52,155 nucleotides of DNA from an uncultured Lachnospiraceae bacterium (lineage in GTDB: Bacteria > Bacillota > Clostridia > Lachnospirales > Lachnospiraceae), in the NCBI GenBank assembly GCA_910583835.1, contig CAJTYM010000029.1, forward strand, positions 1-52,155. Direction: 5' to 3'. Below the pieces are notes generated by a model, which was given only the letters and a program-made list of their open reading frames with translations, had not been told where the DNA came from and did no database searches. Within the stretch, counting starts at the first letter, position 1; each line of letters opens with the position of its first letter. A program made the position numbers and the translations under genes. This document shows positions 16,022-25,842 of the stretch, piece after piece.

Positions 16022-18676
16022 TCATTTCACCTGACCTTCCAGGACTGCCTTTGCTTCCGCAATGGCATCCGGTATTCCTGCCGGATTCTTGCCGCCTGCC
16101 TGCGCCATATTGGGGCGTCCGCCACCGCCGCCGCCGACTTTGCCGGCGATTGCCTTAATCAGGTTCCCGGCATGTGCGCCCTTGTCCATAGCTTCCTGTG
16201 TTGCCATGGCAATCAGGCTGACCTTGCCCTCGCTTTCGGAAGCAAGCACGACCACGCCCTCGCCCAGCTTACCCTTAAGCTGGTCTCCTAAATCACGCAG
16301 ACCGTTCATGTCCACGCCCGGCACACTGGCTGCTAACAGCTTGACGCCGGAAATCTCACATACCTGGTCCATGACATCGCCCAGGGCATCTTTGGCAGCC
16401 TTGCTCTTTAAAGCCTCATTTTCTGCCTGCAGCGCTTTCATGTCCGCCCACATATGCTCTATCTTCTCCACCAGCCCTATGGGGTTGGTTTTCGCAGCCT
16501 TTGCCGCCTGGGCAATCGTCTCCTCCAACTTGTCATAATAAGTAAAGACTGCCTTGGAGGTAAGCGCTTCAATCCTGCGCACACCTGCTGCCACACCGGA
16601 TTCAGAGACAATCTTAAAGGCGCTGATGCTGCTGGTGTTATCTACATGGGTTCCGCCACAAAGCTCCACGGAAAAATCACCCATCTTAACGACACGTACA
16701 GAATCTCCATATTTCTCGCCAAACAGAGCCATCGCGCCAGTCTTTTTCGCTTCCTCAAGGCTCATGACCTCCGTCACTACCGGAAGGGCGGCTGCAATCT
16801 TCTCATTGACAATCGCCTCTGTCTTAGCAATTTCCTCCGGCGTCATCGCTGCAAAATGGGAGAAATCGAAACGCAGCCTGTCCGCATTGACATCGGAACC
16901 GTGCTGCTCGACATGGCTTCCCAACACCTCGCGCAGCGCTTTCTGCAGTAAATGGGTGGCGCTGTGGTTCCTGCCAGTCAAGGCGCGCTTCTCTTCTGCC
17001 ACATGAAGTTCCACGGTATCACCTACCTTGAACATGCCGGAAACTACCCTTCCCACATGCCCAATCCGTCCTCCTCTGAGGTGGATGGTGTCTTCCACCG
17101 CAAACTCATTGTCACCTGCACGGATAATTCCGGTATCTGCATTCTGTCCGCCCATGGTGGCATAAAACGGCGTCTCCTGCACGATAATTGTTCCGCGCTC
17201 TCCATCGGATAAGGCTTCTGTAAGTTCTGTCTCTGTAGTAAGCACAGTAATCTCAGAACTATGTGCCAATCTGTCATAGCCCACAAATTCGGAGGTAATC
17301 GCCGTGTCAATCTCATCATAGACCGTGGCGTCCGCTCCCATGTAGTTGGTCTCTTTGCGGGCATTCCTTGCTTTGTTCCTCTGCTCCTCCATGCAGGAGG
17401 CAAATCCTGCCTCATCAATCGTAAAGCCCTTTTCTTCTAAGATTTCCTGAGTCAAATCCATAGGGAATCCGTAAGTATCGTATAATTTGAAAGCATTTTC
17501 CCCGGACAGCACTTTCTGCCCGGCAGACGCCATCTCTTCCTGCATGGAAGCAAGGATGCTTAAGCCCTGGTCAATCGTCTTGTCAAATTTCTCTTCCTCC
17601 TGGGTCAGCACCTTAAAAATAAATTCTTTCTTCTCCTCCAATTCAGGATAGCCGTCCTTGCTCTCCGCAATCACGGTAGCGCTCAGCGTGGCAAGGAATC
17701 TGCCATTTATGCCCAGCAGCCTGCCATGGCGCGCCGCACGGCGGATTAAACGGCGCAATACATACCCGCGTCCCTCATTGGAGGGCATAATCCCATCGGA
17801 AATCATAAACGTCGCGGAGCGCATATGATCCGTGATCAGGCGGATGGAGACATCGTCCAGCTCCTCTGTCTGATACGTCTTGCCGGAAACTTCACACACC
17901 TTGTCCCGGATAGCTTTCATGGTGTCAATGTCAAATACCGAATCAACGTCCTGCACAACGACTGCCAGACGCTCCAATCCCATGCCAGTGTCAATATTCT
18001 TATTGGCAAGCTCCTCATAATTGCCATGCCCATCACCGTCAAACTGCGTAAATACATTGTTCCAGACTTCCATGAAACGGTCGCAGTCACAGCCAACTTT
18101 GCAGTCCGGCTTGCCGCAGCCATATGCTTCCCCGCGGTCATAATAGATTTCCGAACAGGGACCACAGGGACCTGCGCCGTGCTCCCAGAAATTGTCACAC
18201 GCACCGTTTTCATCCCGGTAAAAACGTGTAATCTTCTCCGCCGGAACACCTACTTCTTTCGTCCAGATTTCAAACGCCTCATCGTCCTCCCCATAAATAG
18301 AGGGATACAGGCGTTCCGGTTCCATGCCGATTACCTCTGTAAGGAATTCCCAGCTCCAGGCTATCGCCTCATGCTTAAAATAATCGCCAAATGAAAAATT
18401 CCCCAGCATCTCAAAAAAAGTCAGATGGCGTGCGGTCTTGCCTACATTCTCAATATCTCCGGTACGGATACATTTCTGGCAGGTTGTCACGCGCTTCTTA
18501 GGCGGAATCTCCTGTCCGGTAAAATAAGGCTTTAACGGCGCCATCCCCGCATTGATTAACAACAGGCTGTTATCATTATGGGGCACCAAAGAAAAGCTCT
18601 TCATTGCCAGGTGTTCCTTACTCTCAAAGAATTCCAGATACATCCTGCGCAGTTCGTTCACTCCATACTTCTTCAC
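16022..18676 (-). CDS. alaS: Alanine--tRNA ligase
   Basis: Class II synthetase that charges and proofreads tRNA-Ala. The 884-residue length is standard. Seen: the N-terminal AGMAPLKPYFTG, the class II catalytic core with GNFSFGDYF, the editing-domain zinc motif HSATH and CGGTHVDNT, and the C-Ala domain ending with GGGGGGRPNMAQAGG. The start is best placed at GTG 18676 (then KKYGVNELRRMYLEFF), with GGAGG eight bases ahead. No T-box leader is seen. It follows a 48-codon gene by 19 bases and is likely co-transcribed with it. Confidence 0.97.
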   Translation of the reverse strand: MKKYGVNELRRMYLEFFESKEHLAMKSFSLVPHNDNSLLLINAGMAPLKPYFTGQEIPPKKRVTTCQKCIRTGDIENVGKTARHLTFFEMLGNFSFGDYFKHEAIAWSWEFLTEVIGMEPERLYPSIYGEDDEAFEIWTKEVGVPAEKITRFYRDENGACDNFWEHGAGPCGPCSEIYYDRGEAYGCGKPDCKVGCDCDRFMEVWNNVFTQFDGDGHGNYEELANKNIDTGMGLERLAVVVQDVDSVFDIDTMKAIRDKVCEVSGKTYQTEELDDVSIRLITDHMRSATFMISDGIMPSNEGRGYVLRRLIRRAARHGRLLGINGRFLATLSATVIAESKDGYPELEEKKEFIFKVLTQEEEKFDKTIDQGLSILASMQEEMASAGQKVLSGENAFKLYDTYGFPMDLTQEILEEKGFTIDEAGFASCMEEQRNKARNARKETNYMGADATVYDEIDTAITSEFVGYDRLAHSSEITVLTTETELTEALSDGERGTIIVQETPFYATMGGQNADTGIIRAGDNEFAVEDTIHLRGGRIGHVGRVVSGMFKVGDTVELHVAEEKRALTGRNHSATHLLQKALREVLGSHVEQHGSDVNADRLRFDFSHFAAMTPEEIAKTEAIVNEKIAAALPVVTEVMSLEEAKKTGAMALFGEKYGDSVRVVKMGDFSVELCGGTHVDNTSSISAFKIVSESGVAAGVRRIEALTSKAVFTYYDKLEETIAQAAKAAKTNPIGLVEKIEHMWADMKALQAENEALKSKAAKDALGDVMDQVCEISGVKLLAASVPGVDMNGLRDLGDQLKGKLGEGVVVLASESEGKVSLIAMATQEAMDKGAHAGNLIKAIAGKVGGGGGGRPNMAQAGGKNPAGIPDAIAEAKAVLEGQVK

Positions 18677-18695
18677 AACAACTTCCTCCAACTGT

Positions 18696-18842
18696 CTATT
18701 TCTCTTCCTGAATCTGATCTGCTGCTTTGGCATCTTTCCTGCCGCGCAATGCCTTACCAATAAATATTCCGGCTACCGCAACCGCTGCAAACAGAACAAA
18801 CTTTACTGCATACTGTAAAAGACTGGTTAATAACACGCTCAC
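18696..18842 (-). CDS. 48-residue membrane peptide upstream of alaS
   Basis: Short reading frame starting at GTG 18842 (or GTG 18836), with AGGAGG 3 or 9 bases ahead. The product has one hydrophobic helix (AVKFVLFAAVAVAGIFIGKA, about 12-31) followed by a charged tail (RGRKDAKAADQIQEEK). It looks like a single-pass protein with a cytosolic tail. The function is unknown. The 19-base gap to alaS suggests a shared transcript. The good ribosome site and clean membrane helix support a real gene. Confidence 0.7.
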   Translation of the reverse strand: MSVLLTSLLQYAVKFVLFAAVAVAGIFIGKALRGRKDAKAADQIQEEK

Positions 18843-18888
18843 GCACCTCCTATTCAAGTGTTTATTATACGTTAATTATTCGATAGGA

Positions 18889-19001
18889 GACCTAAGGCAT
18901 CCTCCCACTTCCTTTTACTTCATTGAGTCCAATCCAAGGCATCAGGACTCCTCCCAGCTACGCTGGGTCCCTCCTCATGCCATATGGTCCCTCCTTAGGT
19001 C
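18889..19001 (-). repeat. Dispersed structured repeat, copy C
   Basis: Third copy of the element at 9541-9864, with the same GACCTAAGG/CCTTAGGTC ends, AGGAGGGACCATATGG unit and CCCAGC/GCTGGG stem, and a diverged middle. On the minus strand TATAATATGACC again marks its beginning, with TTGCCC 17 bases before the TATAAT. It sits between the hydrolase gene and the 48-residue gene. Confidence 0.75.
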
Positions 19002-19023
19002 ATATTATAACATATCAGAAAAT

Positions 19024-19788
19024 TCAGGGCAAGCCTTCTAAAGTCAATGATTGGTTCTCCTTATCAAATAACAGAATACGCCCGCGCATTTGCTCGCTTT
19101 CCAAACTGTCCTGATATTCCCGGACCAGGTCATATTGCTTCCACAAATGCATGGGGACCACATATCTGGTATCTACCTGCTGCAAGAAATAATCAATCCC
19201 CAGAAACTTGTCCCTCTCCTGTCTGGGGTCAACCACCACGAAGGAAACATCCAGGCTTCTGTCTGCCAAAAGCCCAATCTGCCGTTTATAAACCTCCTCC
19301 TGATGACGGTTGAAATCCTCCGTCTCGCCTTCCCACCGCCACCAGTTCAAATCCCCAGCATGGTAAATCGTCTTGCCGGAAACTGACACCAGGAATGCCA
19401 CTCCGCTGTCCGTGGAAAGAAAGGTCTCAACTGCCAAATCCTCCATCTCATATTTTTCCCCGGGCCTGACATAGGTAATCCTGTCCTTAATCTGCTCACC
19501 GACGCCCAACCTCTTTAACATGGAATTGCCAAGCTTTCTTTTTACTTCCCTCGCGAAGATATAGTGAATATGCGGGTAACGCGCACTCCATGTAAGGACC
19601 TCCGTGCCAAAATGGTCCCGGTGGCTGTGGCTGGCAAACACATAAACCGGCGTATCCTGTGGATATTCAGGCAATTGTCCATGGTATTCACAACCTGGCA
19701 GCCCCTTACCGTTATAATAGTCAAACACCAGTACTTTCCCCGCCACTTCCACGCAGAAAGTGCTGTGATGGATATACGTTATCTTCAT
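19024..19788 (-). CDS. Metallo-beta-lactamase-fold hydrolase
   Basis: A 254-residue MBL-superfamily protein. The metal motif is HSHRDH (His54, His56, Asp58, His59), with further ligands in YHAGDLNWW (near 141-149) and VPMHLW (near 212-217). It resembles the UlaG-like or general Zn-dependent hydrolase groups; the substrate is unknown. The start follows GGAAGG. It stands alone between the BspA-like gene and repeat copy C. Confidence 0.88.
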   Translation of the reverse strand: MKITYIHHSTFCVEVAGKVLVFDYYNGKGLPGCEYHGQLPEYPQDTPVYVFASHSHRDHFGTEVLTWSARYPHIHYIFAREVKRKLGNSMLKRLGVGEQIKDRITYVRPGEKYEMEDLAVETFLSTDSGVAFLVSVSGKTIYHAGDLNWWRWEGETEDFNRHQEEVYKRQIGLLADRSLDVSFVVVDPRQERDKFLGIDYFLQQVDTRYVVPMHLWKQYDLVREYQDSLESEQMRGRILLFDKENQSLTLEGLP

Positions 19789-19893
19789 GGTAATCCTTCC
19801 ATCCCCTCAATTTCTCTCTTCCCATTGTAATTCCAGGCACCCTAAAAGTCAATGCATGGTTAGGGGAAACGTTGCTTAAAGCGTTTCCTTAGA

Positions 19894-22431
19894 TTACTTT
19901 TTTATCTTCACTTTTACACCCACGCCTCTGGCTTTGAGCATTTTCTTATAGGCAGCAAACTTGCTCCGCGGGACCTTAACTGTTGCTTTAGAATAAATGC
20001 CCTTAAATGCTTTGCTCCCTATATTTTTACTTGACAGTTTTTTGGTCTTTATATTTATATTTTTCAGGCTTTTGCAGCCATAAAATGCGCTCTTGCCAAT
20101 CTTATTCACGTTCACCGGAATTGTAATTTTCTGCAGCTTCCCACATTTGTAAAACGCTCTGTCTCCAATCACAGCGACACTGCCGCCGACTGTCACCGCC
20201 TGCAGCTTCGTACAGCCCTGAAATGCGCCAGTACCAATCTTTTTGACATATTTGCCGATTGTAATCTTCTTTAGCTGTTTATGATTCTTAAACGCATTTT
20301 TGCCAATCGACGTAATCTTATAAGTCTTCCCATCCACTTTCATGGTACCGGGAATTCTCAATGTCCCTCTGGCATGTTTTTTATCAACAGATATCAGAGC
20401 AGCTTCCTGTTTGCCAGCTCCATCCAGCATAACCGTGAACCCGGTCTGACTGTCAAAATATTTTGTTTTACTGCCATCTCCCTGATTGTTATTTCCCGGA
20501 TTATCCCCTCCGGTTCCATCGCCCCCTTGAACAGGGTCGCTGCTAGCGGTAATCGTAAAGGCTGCGGAAACTTCTCCATAATAGGAGCCGATTCCTAACG
20601 CTGTCACCGTGGCAGCGCCCACTTCTTTATTATTCGCATAAACAACCACATAATCTTTATTTTCCGTCAAGCCTGCACCATTTATTTTCAGGGTCACTGC
20701 CGGCGTAATATAAGCCCCGGTATAAGCAAATTTACTCTGCTCCAAGGTCAGCACTGCATTCTCTATGGAAGTTCCGTCTGTCCCTGCCCATGGCTGCCAG
20801 GTTACGGTTCCGCCGTGATTTTCCAACATCTCCTGCGTCCAGGTACCGTTATGTTCCGTATAGTAGGCATTGAGACTGCAGCCCTGAAATGCACTATCAT
20901 AAAATGCTCCCTCCACTGTGTCGCCGAATTCCGGCGCGTCTCCCATAAAATAAATATGCTTTAACTGATAACAATAGGCAAGGGCAAACGCACCTACGGA
21001 CTTTACCGAAGCAGGAATCCTGATTACGGAAAGCTTGTCATTTGAGCGGAAACAATGCATACCGATTCTGGTGAGCCCCTCACCTTCAAAATCCACCTTT
21101 GTCAATTGTCCGCAATTTCCAAATGCACCTTCCCCCAATTCCACAACCGACTGCGGAATCACAATCTGCTGCAGATTACCATTGTAATAAAATGCATAAT
21201 CATCAATCTTTGTCACCGTGGAGGGAATTGTGACACTGCCCGCAGCAGGACAGGTCACCAATGTGCCCCCATCTTTGCTGTAAATCACCTGCCCTTGTTC
21301 CCTATAATTGGCATTTCCCTCCGCGACAGACAAATCCACCAGCTTCTTACAGCTTGCAAAAACAGACTTGCCAATTTTTGTGACCGAAGCCGGTATCGTG
21401 ATTCTGGTCAATTCCCCACAATCGCTGAATGCGAAATCGCCAATTTCTGCCAGCGTGTCCGGCAGCTTAATTTCAGAAAAATCCGTACGCCCGAACGCAC
21501 TTTTATCAATTTTTTCCACTGTCCTCCCATTTATCTCCTTCGGCACTTCCAGCACACCGGATTTTTCATATCCATCGTACTGGTAGACAACAAGGCTTCC
21601 CGCTGAGATATAATAACTGAACAATGAATCCCGCTCTTCAACATCATAGGGACGGTAACCATCCACTTTATCCATGGAATAACCAGCTTCCAGCTGATAA
21701 TAAACTCCATTCAGTTCCGCCATGGCATTCATGTGCCCGCTGCCTGCGCCTGGGTCTTTATTGGCATTTCTCGCCCACGCCTTAATCCCCAGCTTCTCAC
21801 ACAAGGCAGTGATAGCACTGGTACTTGCCCAGCAGTCCCCTCCGCCATAGACAATCATCGAATAAACGCCGGAATGAGAAGCTGAATATTCATAGCTTGC
21901 CGGAAATCTGGCGATTGCCTCCATAATTTCTCTGTCCGTCATGGTCTCTGTAATATTATCCCTGAGATATTTGTCCATGACTCCATCACCATAAGTAACC
22001 GTATAATCTTGCACGTTTACTGTCAGGGTGTTTGTCCCATTTGCCGTCTGGACCTCAATAACGGTATCGCCGCTTTCTAACGTATAATAATCATACTCTT
22101 CCCCTTCGGGGACGGTGGCGCTGTAATTGGGATATTTCTTCCAATATTTATATTTCGGGGCCACAAGCCCTGCCTCCGAAACCTTCGCCGATTCTCCGCT
22201 GATGATGCGGTAGCTTGCTTTCCCTCCGCCGCCTGCAGGAATCTGATAGCTTTGGGGCAGGTCTGCCGGTATGCTTATTTTGTCCCGCGCCGAACTTCCC
22301 AAGCCGTAAATCGTCACTTTCTGGTCTGTTTCCTTGCCCTGTGCGCATAATGGAACTAAAGCAAAAGCTATCAGGAACACAAAAAGCATAGCTCCCTTTT
22401 TCCATAAATCCGCTTTCCGTAAATTATCCAT
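19894..22431 (-). CDS. BspA-like leucine-rich repeat surface protein with transglutaminase-like core
   Basis: An 845-residue secreted protein. A signal peptide occupies about 12-30. A transglutaminase-like region follows, with GGGDCWAS (Cys200), SGHMNAM (His233) and YYQLEAGY, which resembles the Cys-His-Asp core. BspA-type LRR_5 repeats run over about 295-545 (units like ITIPASVTKIGKSVFASCKK). Then comes an Ig-like segment (FAYTGAYITPAVTLKING), a Gly/Asn linker and a second set of LRR_5 repeats to the C-terminus (about 705-820). No sortase motif is seen; the basic Lys-rich end may hold it to the wall. BspA-like proteins bind host or partner surfaces. Confidence 0.88.
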   Translation of the reverse strand: MDNLRKADLWKKGAMLFVFLIAFALVPLCAQGKETDQKVTIYGLGSSARDKISIPADLPQSYQIPAGGGGKASYRIISGESAKVSEAGLVAPKYKYWKKYPNYSATVPEGEEYDYYTLESGDTVIEVQTANGTNTLTVNVQDYTVTYGDGVMDKYLRDNITETMTDREIMEAIARFPASYEYSASHSGVYSMIVYGGGDCWASTSAITALCEKLGIKAWARNANKDPGAGSGHMNAMAELNGVYYQLEAGYSMDKVDGYRPYDVEERDSLFSYYISAGSLVVYQYDGYEKSGVLEVPKEINGRTVEKIDKSAFGRTDFSEIKLPDTLAEIGDFAFSDCGELTRITIPASVTKIGKSVFASCKKLVDLSVAEGNANYREQGQVIYSKDGGTLVTCPAAGSVTIPSTVTKIDDYAFYYNGNLQQIVIPQSVVELGEGAFGNCGQLTKVDFEGEGLTRIGMHCFRSNDKLSVIRIPASVKSVGAFALAYCYQLKHIYFMGDAPEFGDTVEGAFYDSAFQGCSLNAYYTEHNGTWTQEMLENHGGTVTWQPWAGTDGTSIENAVLTLEQSKFAYTGAYITPAVTLKINGAGLTENKDYVVVYANNKEVGAATVTALGIGSYYGEVSAAFTITASSDPVQGGDGTGGDNPGNNNQGDGSKTKYFDSQTGFTVMLDGAGKQEAALISVDKKHARGTLRIPGTMKVDGKTYKITSIGKNAFKNHKQLKKITIGKYVKKIGTGAFQGCTKLQAVTVGGSVAVIGDRAFYKCGKLQKITIPVNVNKIGKSAFYGCKSLKNINIKTKKLSSKNIGSKAFKGIYSKATVKVPRSKFAAYKKMLKARGVGVKVKIKK

Positions 22432-22571
22432 TTCTCATTCCTCCTTGTGTATTTCAAAAGAATTCTATCACTTTTATTATATATCGGAAGGGACGCCTCT
22501 TTATATGAAGCGCCCCTTCTGTGTTTTCCCCTGTTTCATAATCACCAACTGCATATCCAGTTACTTTGGCT

Positions 22572-24059
22572 TTATATGATAATGCATACCAGCCCGCCGT
22601 TGCTGTCATTGACTATTTTCTGCATGGTATCCTGCAGCTTCACCTGGCTCTCATCGTCCATCATGGTAATTTTGCTGCGGATGCCGTCCTCCACCAGCTC
22701 GCCGATGGATTTGCCGAAGATATTCGTCTGCCAGATTCCCTCATCCTGGTCCCTGGAAGTCTTGATATAGCCAATCAGATCCTGCGCCTGTTCCTCGCTG
22801 CCGATAATAGGTGCAATCTCTGTCTCCACGTTCGCCCGAATCATATGTATGGAAGGCGACTGCGCCTTAATTTTTACGCCAAATTTATTGCCGTGGCGGA
22901 TGAGCACCGGCTCCTCAATCTCAATGTCCGTAAGCTGGGGCGTCACCACGCCGTAACCTTTCTGCTTCACTGCCTCCATGGCGCTCCCTACCTTGTCGTA
23001 CTCTTTCTTCATGGCGGACAGTTCCTTAATCATGGAAATCAGCTGGTATTCTCCCTGAATAGGCACGCCGGTCAGCTCGCTCATATTCTCATAGTAATAT
23101 TTCTCATCAATATCAAAAATTATCTGCACACAGCCTCTGGACAATTCCACCTTATCCAGTTTCATGCGGCGGATATATTCACCCTCCGGCGCAAGCTCCG
23201 TCCCCCGGATATCCTTGGCAAAGGTAAATCTCTTTAATATCTGCATGGCATTCTGGATTACATTTTCCTTAATTTTGTGGGAATTGTCCAGCATTTCCAC
23301 CCATTTAGGCAGGAAAAAATCTACCCGCTCAATGGGGAATTCATAGAGAATGCTCTCCAAAATGTGGTAAATATCATCTTTCCTCAGCTGCTCACAGTTT
23401 ACCGGCAGCACCGTAACCCCATATTTGGCAGACAATTCCTCAGCGAGCTTCTGGCTCTCCGCACCATAAGGCTTCTGGGTATTGAGAAGGACGATAAAAG
23501 GCTTGCCAATCTTCTGCAGGGAACCGACGGTCTTCTCCTCCGCTGCCACGTAACTCTCTCTGGGCAGTTCGGTGATGGAACCATCCGTAGTAATGACAAC
23601 CCCAATATTGGAATGCTCGCGGATTACCTTCTGCGTGCCAATCTCCGCTGCCTGTGCAAACGGAATCTCATAATCGAACCAGGGCGTCTTCACCATCCGC
23701 TCGGAGCCCTCTTCCATGTGCCCGCTTGCGCCCTCTACCATGAAACCTACACAGTCAATCAGGCGCACGCTGACCTCCAAATCCTCGCCCAAACGGATTT
23801 TTGCCGCCTCTTTGGGTACAAATTTCGGTTCGGTTGTCATGATTGTCTTCCCCTGTGCCGACTGCGGCAGTTCGTCCGTGGCGCGCTCCCTGCTATGGGC
23901 ATCCTCCATCTCCGGCAATACCATTACGTCCATAAAACGCTTGATAAAAGTGGACTTTCCGGTCCTCACGGGTCCTACAACCCCGATATAGATATCTCCG
24001 TTCGTCCTCGCACTGATATCTTTATAAATATTATATGTACCGGTACTCACATTTTCCAT
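22572..24059 (-). CDS. spoIVA: Stage IV sporulation protein A
   Basis: Morphogenetic ATPase that polymerises on the forespore to form the basement layer of the spore coat. The 495-residue protein has Walker A GPVRTGKST (29-37) and a TRAFAC-like GTPase fold with DCVGFMVEGASGH. The usual C-terminal ends GGLVCIII. Length and sequence are typical. A CATATACT box at 24087-24094 (minus strand) could be a sigma-E -10; its -35 is weak. The start follows AGGAGG. In the 140-base gap to the next gene a GGGGCGC-type hairpin (about 22491-22530) may end transcription. Confidence 0.97.
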   Translation of the reverse strand: MENVSTGTYNIYKDISARTNGDIYIGVVGPVRTGKSTFIKRFMDVMVLPEMEDAHSRERATDELPQSAQGKTIMTTEPKFVPKEAAKIRLGEDLEVSVRLIDCVGFMVEGASGHMEEGSERMVKTPWFDYEIPFAQAAEIGTQKVIREHSNIGVVITTDGSITELPRESYVAAEEKTVGSLQKIGKPFIVLLNTQKPYGAESQKLAEELSAKYGVTVLPVNCEQLRKDDIYHILESILYEFPIERVDFFLPKWVEMLDNSHKIKENVIQNAMQILKRFTFAKDIRGTELAPEGEYIRRMKLDKVELSRGCVQIIFDIDEKYYYENMSELTGVPIQGEYQLISMIKELSAMKKEYDKVGSAMEAVKQKGYGVVTPQLTDIEIEEPVLIRHGNKFGVKIKAQSPSIHMIRANVETEIAPIIGSEEQAQDLIGYIKTSRDQDEGIWQTNIFGKSIGELVEDGIRSKITMMDDESQVKLQDTMQKIVNDSNGGLVCIII

Positions 24060-24132
24060 ACAAAAACCTCCTGTTCTACTGTTACCAGTATATGCAGGAG
24101 ATTTTGTATTAGAATAAAAATTATATTGTTAT

Positions 24133-25842
24133 TTAATCTGTAGGCAAGATAAATTTGCCAATTAATTCATCAAGGCAAAGCGCCTGCGCTGATAATTCCT
24201 GGCTGGTTGCAGACGATTCCTCTGCCGTCGCCGAATTGGATTGTACCACTTCCGATATCTGGCCTACCCCTTCTTCCGCTTGCTTCATGGCAACTGCCTG
24301 ATCGGCAGCAGTACTGCTTACGCTCTTAGAAGAATCCGCAATTTTGCCAATTCCGTCTACCACATTTTCAATAACCGCCGCAACCCTCTCTGCTGCCCTG
24401 CTTCCTTCCGAAATCTCCTGTATGGTACCTTCAATCAACTCCCTCGTCTCAACTGCAGCCTTAGAACTCTGTTCCGCAAGCTGCCTGATCTGGTCTGCAA
24501 CAACCGCAAAACCACGTCCTGCCTCTCCGGCCCTTGCCGCTTCGATAGAAGCATTTAAGGACAAAAGATTTGTCTGAGATGCAATATCCTCAATTTCTGA
24601 AATAATATTTTCAATTTTCTGGGAGGCATCGCTGATACGGTCCATCGCCATAGTCATGGTATTCATTTCAGCCCGGCTTCGGCTGGCCTCATCGGAATAC
24701 CTCTGTGCCTGCTGATAAGAATCTTGTGCATTTTCCGCCGCTGTCTCAATATTTTCCGTAATGGACATAATCGTTGCCTGCATTTCCTCTACTGCACCTG
24801 CCTGATCTGTCGCCCCTTCCGCAAGGCTCTGCGCTGCTTCTGACAAATTTATGGAACCAGCAGAGACCTGGGAGGAAGCTTCTTCAATGGACTTTAAGGT
24901 AGCAACCATCTGCCGCTTTAAATCCCTCAAAGATAACAGAATCGCTTCAAAATCACCTGCATACCTGCTGCTGTCCTGGCTTGTAACTGCATAATTGGCA
25001 TCCGCCATTGCCTCCAGAATCTTATTCTCATCATCAATAATGAACTGCAGCGTTTCAGCCATATCTTTCGCTACATCTACCATATCTGCCACTTCATCTT
25101 TCGTGCTGACTTCCGGGAATGAGGAAGTTAAATCACCTTTTGCGAAAGTCGCCAGACGTTCCTTCAATGCATTCAGCGGAACAGAGATACTGTTTGCAAT
25201 TCCAACTCCCAGACGGAACGCCACAACCAAAGCGACGATAATTACAATACCAATAACGATAGAGAGCACAAGGCATACTGCGCTAAGCTGAGAAGACAGT
25301 GTATTTCCTTTGGAGACTTTAATATCCATGACTTCTGACAGCTTATCGTAAATACCGTTATACATTGGCATCAATTCGCCCATTGCCATTTCCTGGGCCT
25401 CGATACACTTTTGCTGGTCTTCGGTAGCCCCTAACTCCAATATCTGCTGTTCCAGTGCCCAGTATTCCTCCAGCTCCTGCTGCAACTGTGCATATATCTG
25501 TTTGTTGGCAGCTGTCACCATGGTCTTTTCCATATTTGCAAACTCATTTAGAAAGTCTTCTTTATATTTACTATGTTCTTCCATCATGGAATCAATAGAC
25601 TCTTGTTCTTCATAGCCAATAACGCCGCGCAAAGCCGATCTGGCATCTGCAAAGGATGCCATAGCCTTCCCTACATCACCCTGGGCAAAACCATAATTCG
25701 TCAATGCATCTGCATAGAAATTCGAGACGACAATCATGGTAACCAGCCCAATAGCCGCCACTCCCGCCAGAAGACCGGCAATCAAAATAAAAGCCTTTAC
25801 TAAACGTTCCCTGATTTGCATACTGTTTAATTTTTTCAACAT
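24133..25842 (-). CDS. Methyl-accepting chemotaxis protein
   Basis: A 569-residue chemoreceptor. Membrane helices are at about 15-40 and 178-205, enclosing a four-helix-bundle ligand domain. A HAMP domain follows (about 205-260). The cytoplasmic signalling hairpin is clear: SQTNLLSLNASIEAARAGEA and GRGFAVVADQIRQLAEQS. It would control the CheA kinase. The C-terminus lacks the CheR/CheB pentapeptide tether. The ligand cannot be predicted. The gene has its own promoter far upstream. Confidence 0.95.
   Translation of the reverse strand: MLKKLNSMQIRERLVKAFILIAGLLAGVAAIGLVTMIVVSNFYADALTNYGFAQGDVGKAMASFADARSALRGVIGYEEQESIDSMMEEHSKYKEDFLNEFANMEKTMVTAANKQIYAQLQQELEEYWALEQQILELGATEDQQKCIEAQEMAMGELMPMYNGIYDKLSEVMDIKVSKGNTLSSQLSAVCLVLSIVIGIVIIVALVVAFRLGVGIANSISVPLNALKERLATFAKGDLTSSFPEVSTKDEVADMVDVAKDMAETLQFIIDDENKILEAMADANYAVTSQDSSRYAGDFEAILLSLRDLKRQMVATLKSIEEASSQVSAGSINLSEAAQSLAEGATDQAGAVEEMQATIMSITENIETAAENAQDSYQQAQRYSDEASRSRAEMNTMTMAMDRISDASQKIENIISEIEDIASQTNLLSLNASIEAARAGEAGRGFAVVADQIRQLAEQSSKAAVETRELIEGTIQEISEGSRAAERVAAVIENVVDGIGKIADSSKSVSSTAADQAVAMKQAEEGVGQISEVVQSNSATAEESSATSQELSAQALCLDELIGKFILPTD

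Noticed and set aside
18843..19023. T-box leader for alaS
   Set aside because: No GGGTGGNACCGCG-type antiterminator motif or specifier stem is present; the gap is occupied by the dispersed repeat.
19860..19890. Hairpin TAGGGGAAACG/CGTTTCCTTA as terminator of the BspA-like gene
   Set aside because: There is no T run on the minus strand; it more likely is a remnant of the MITE-like ends.
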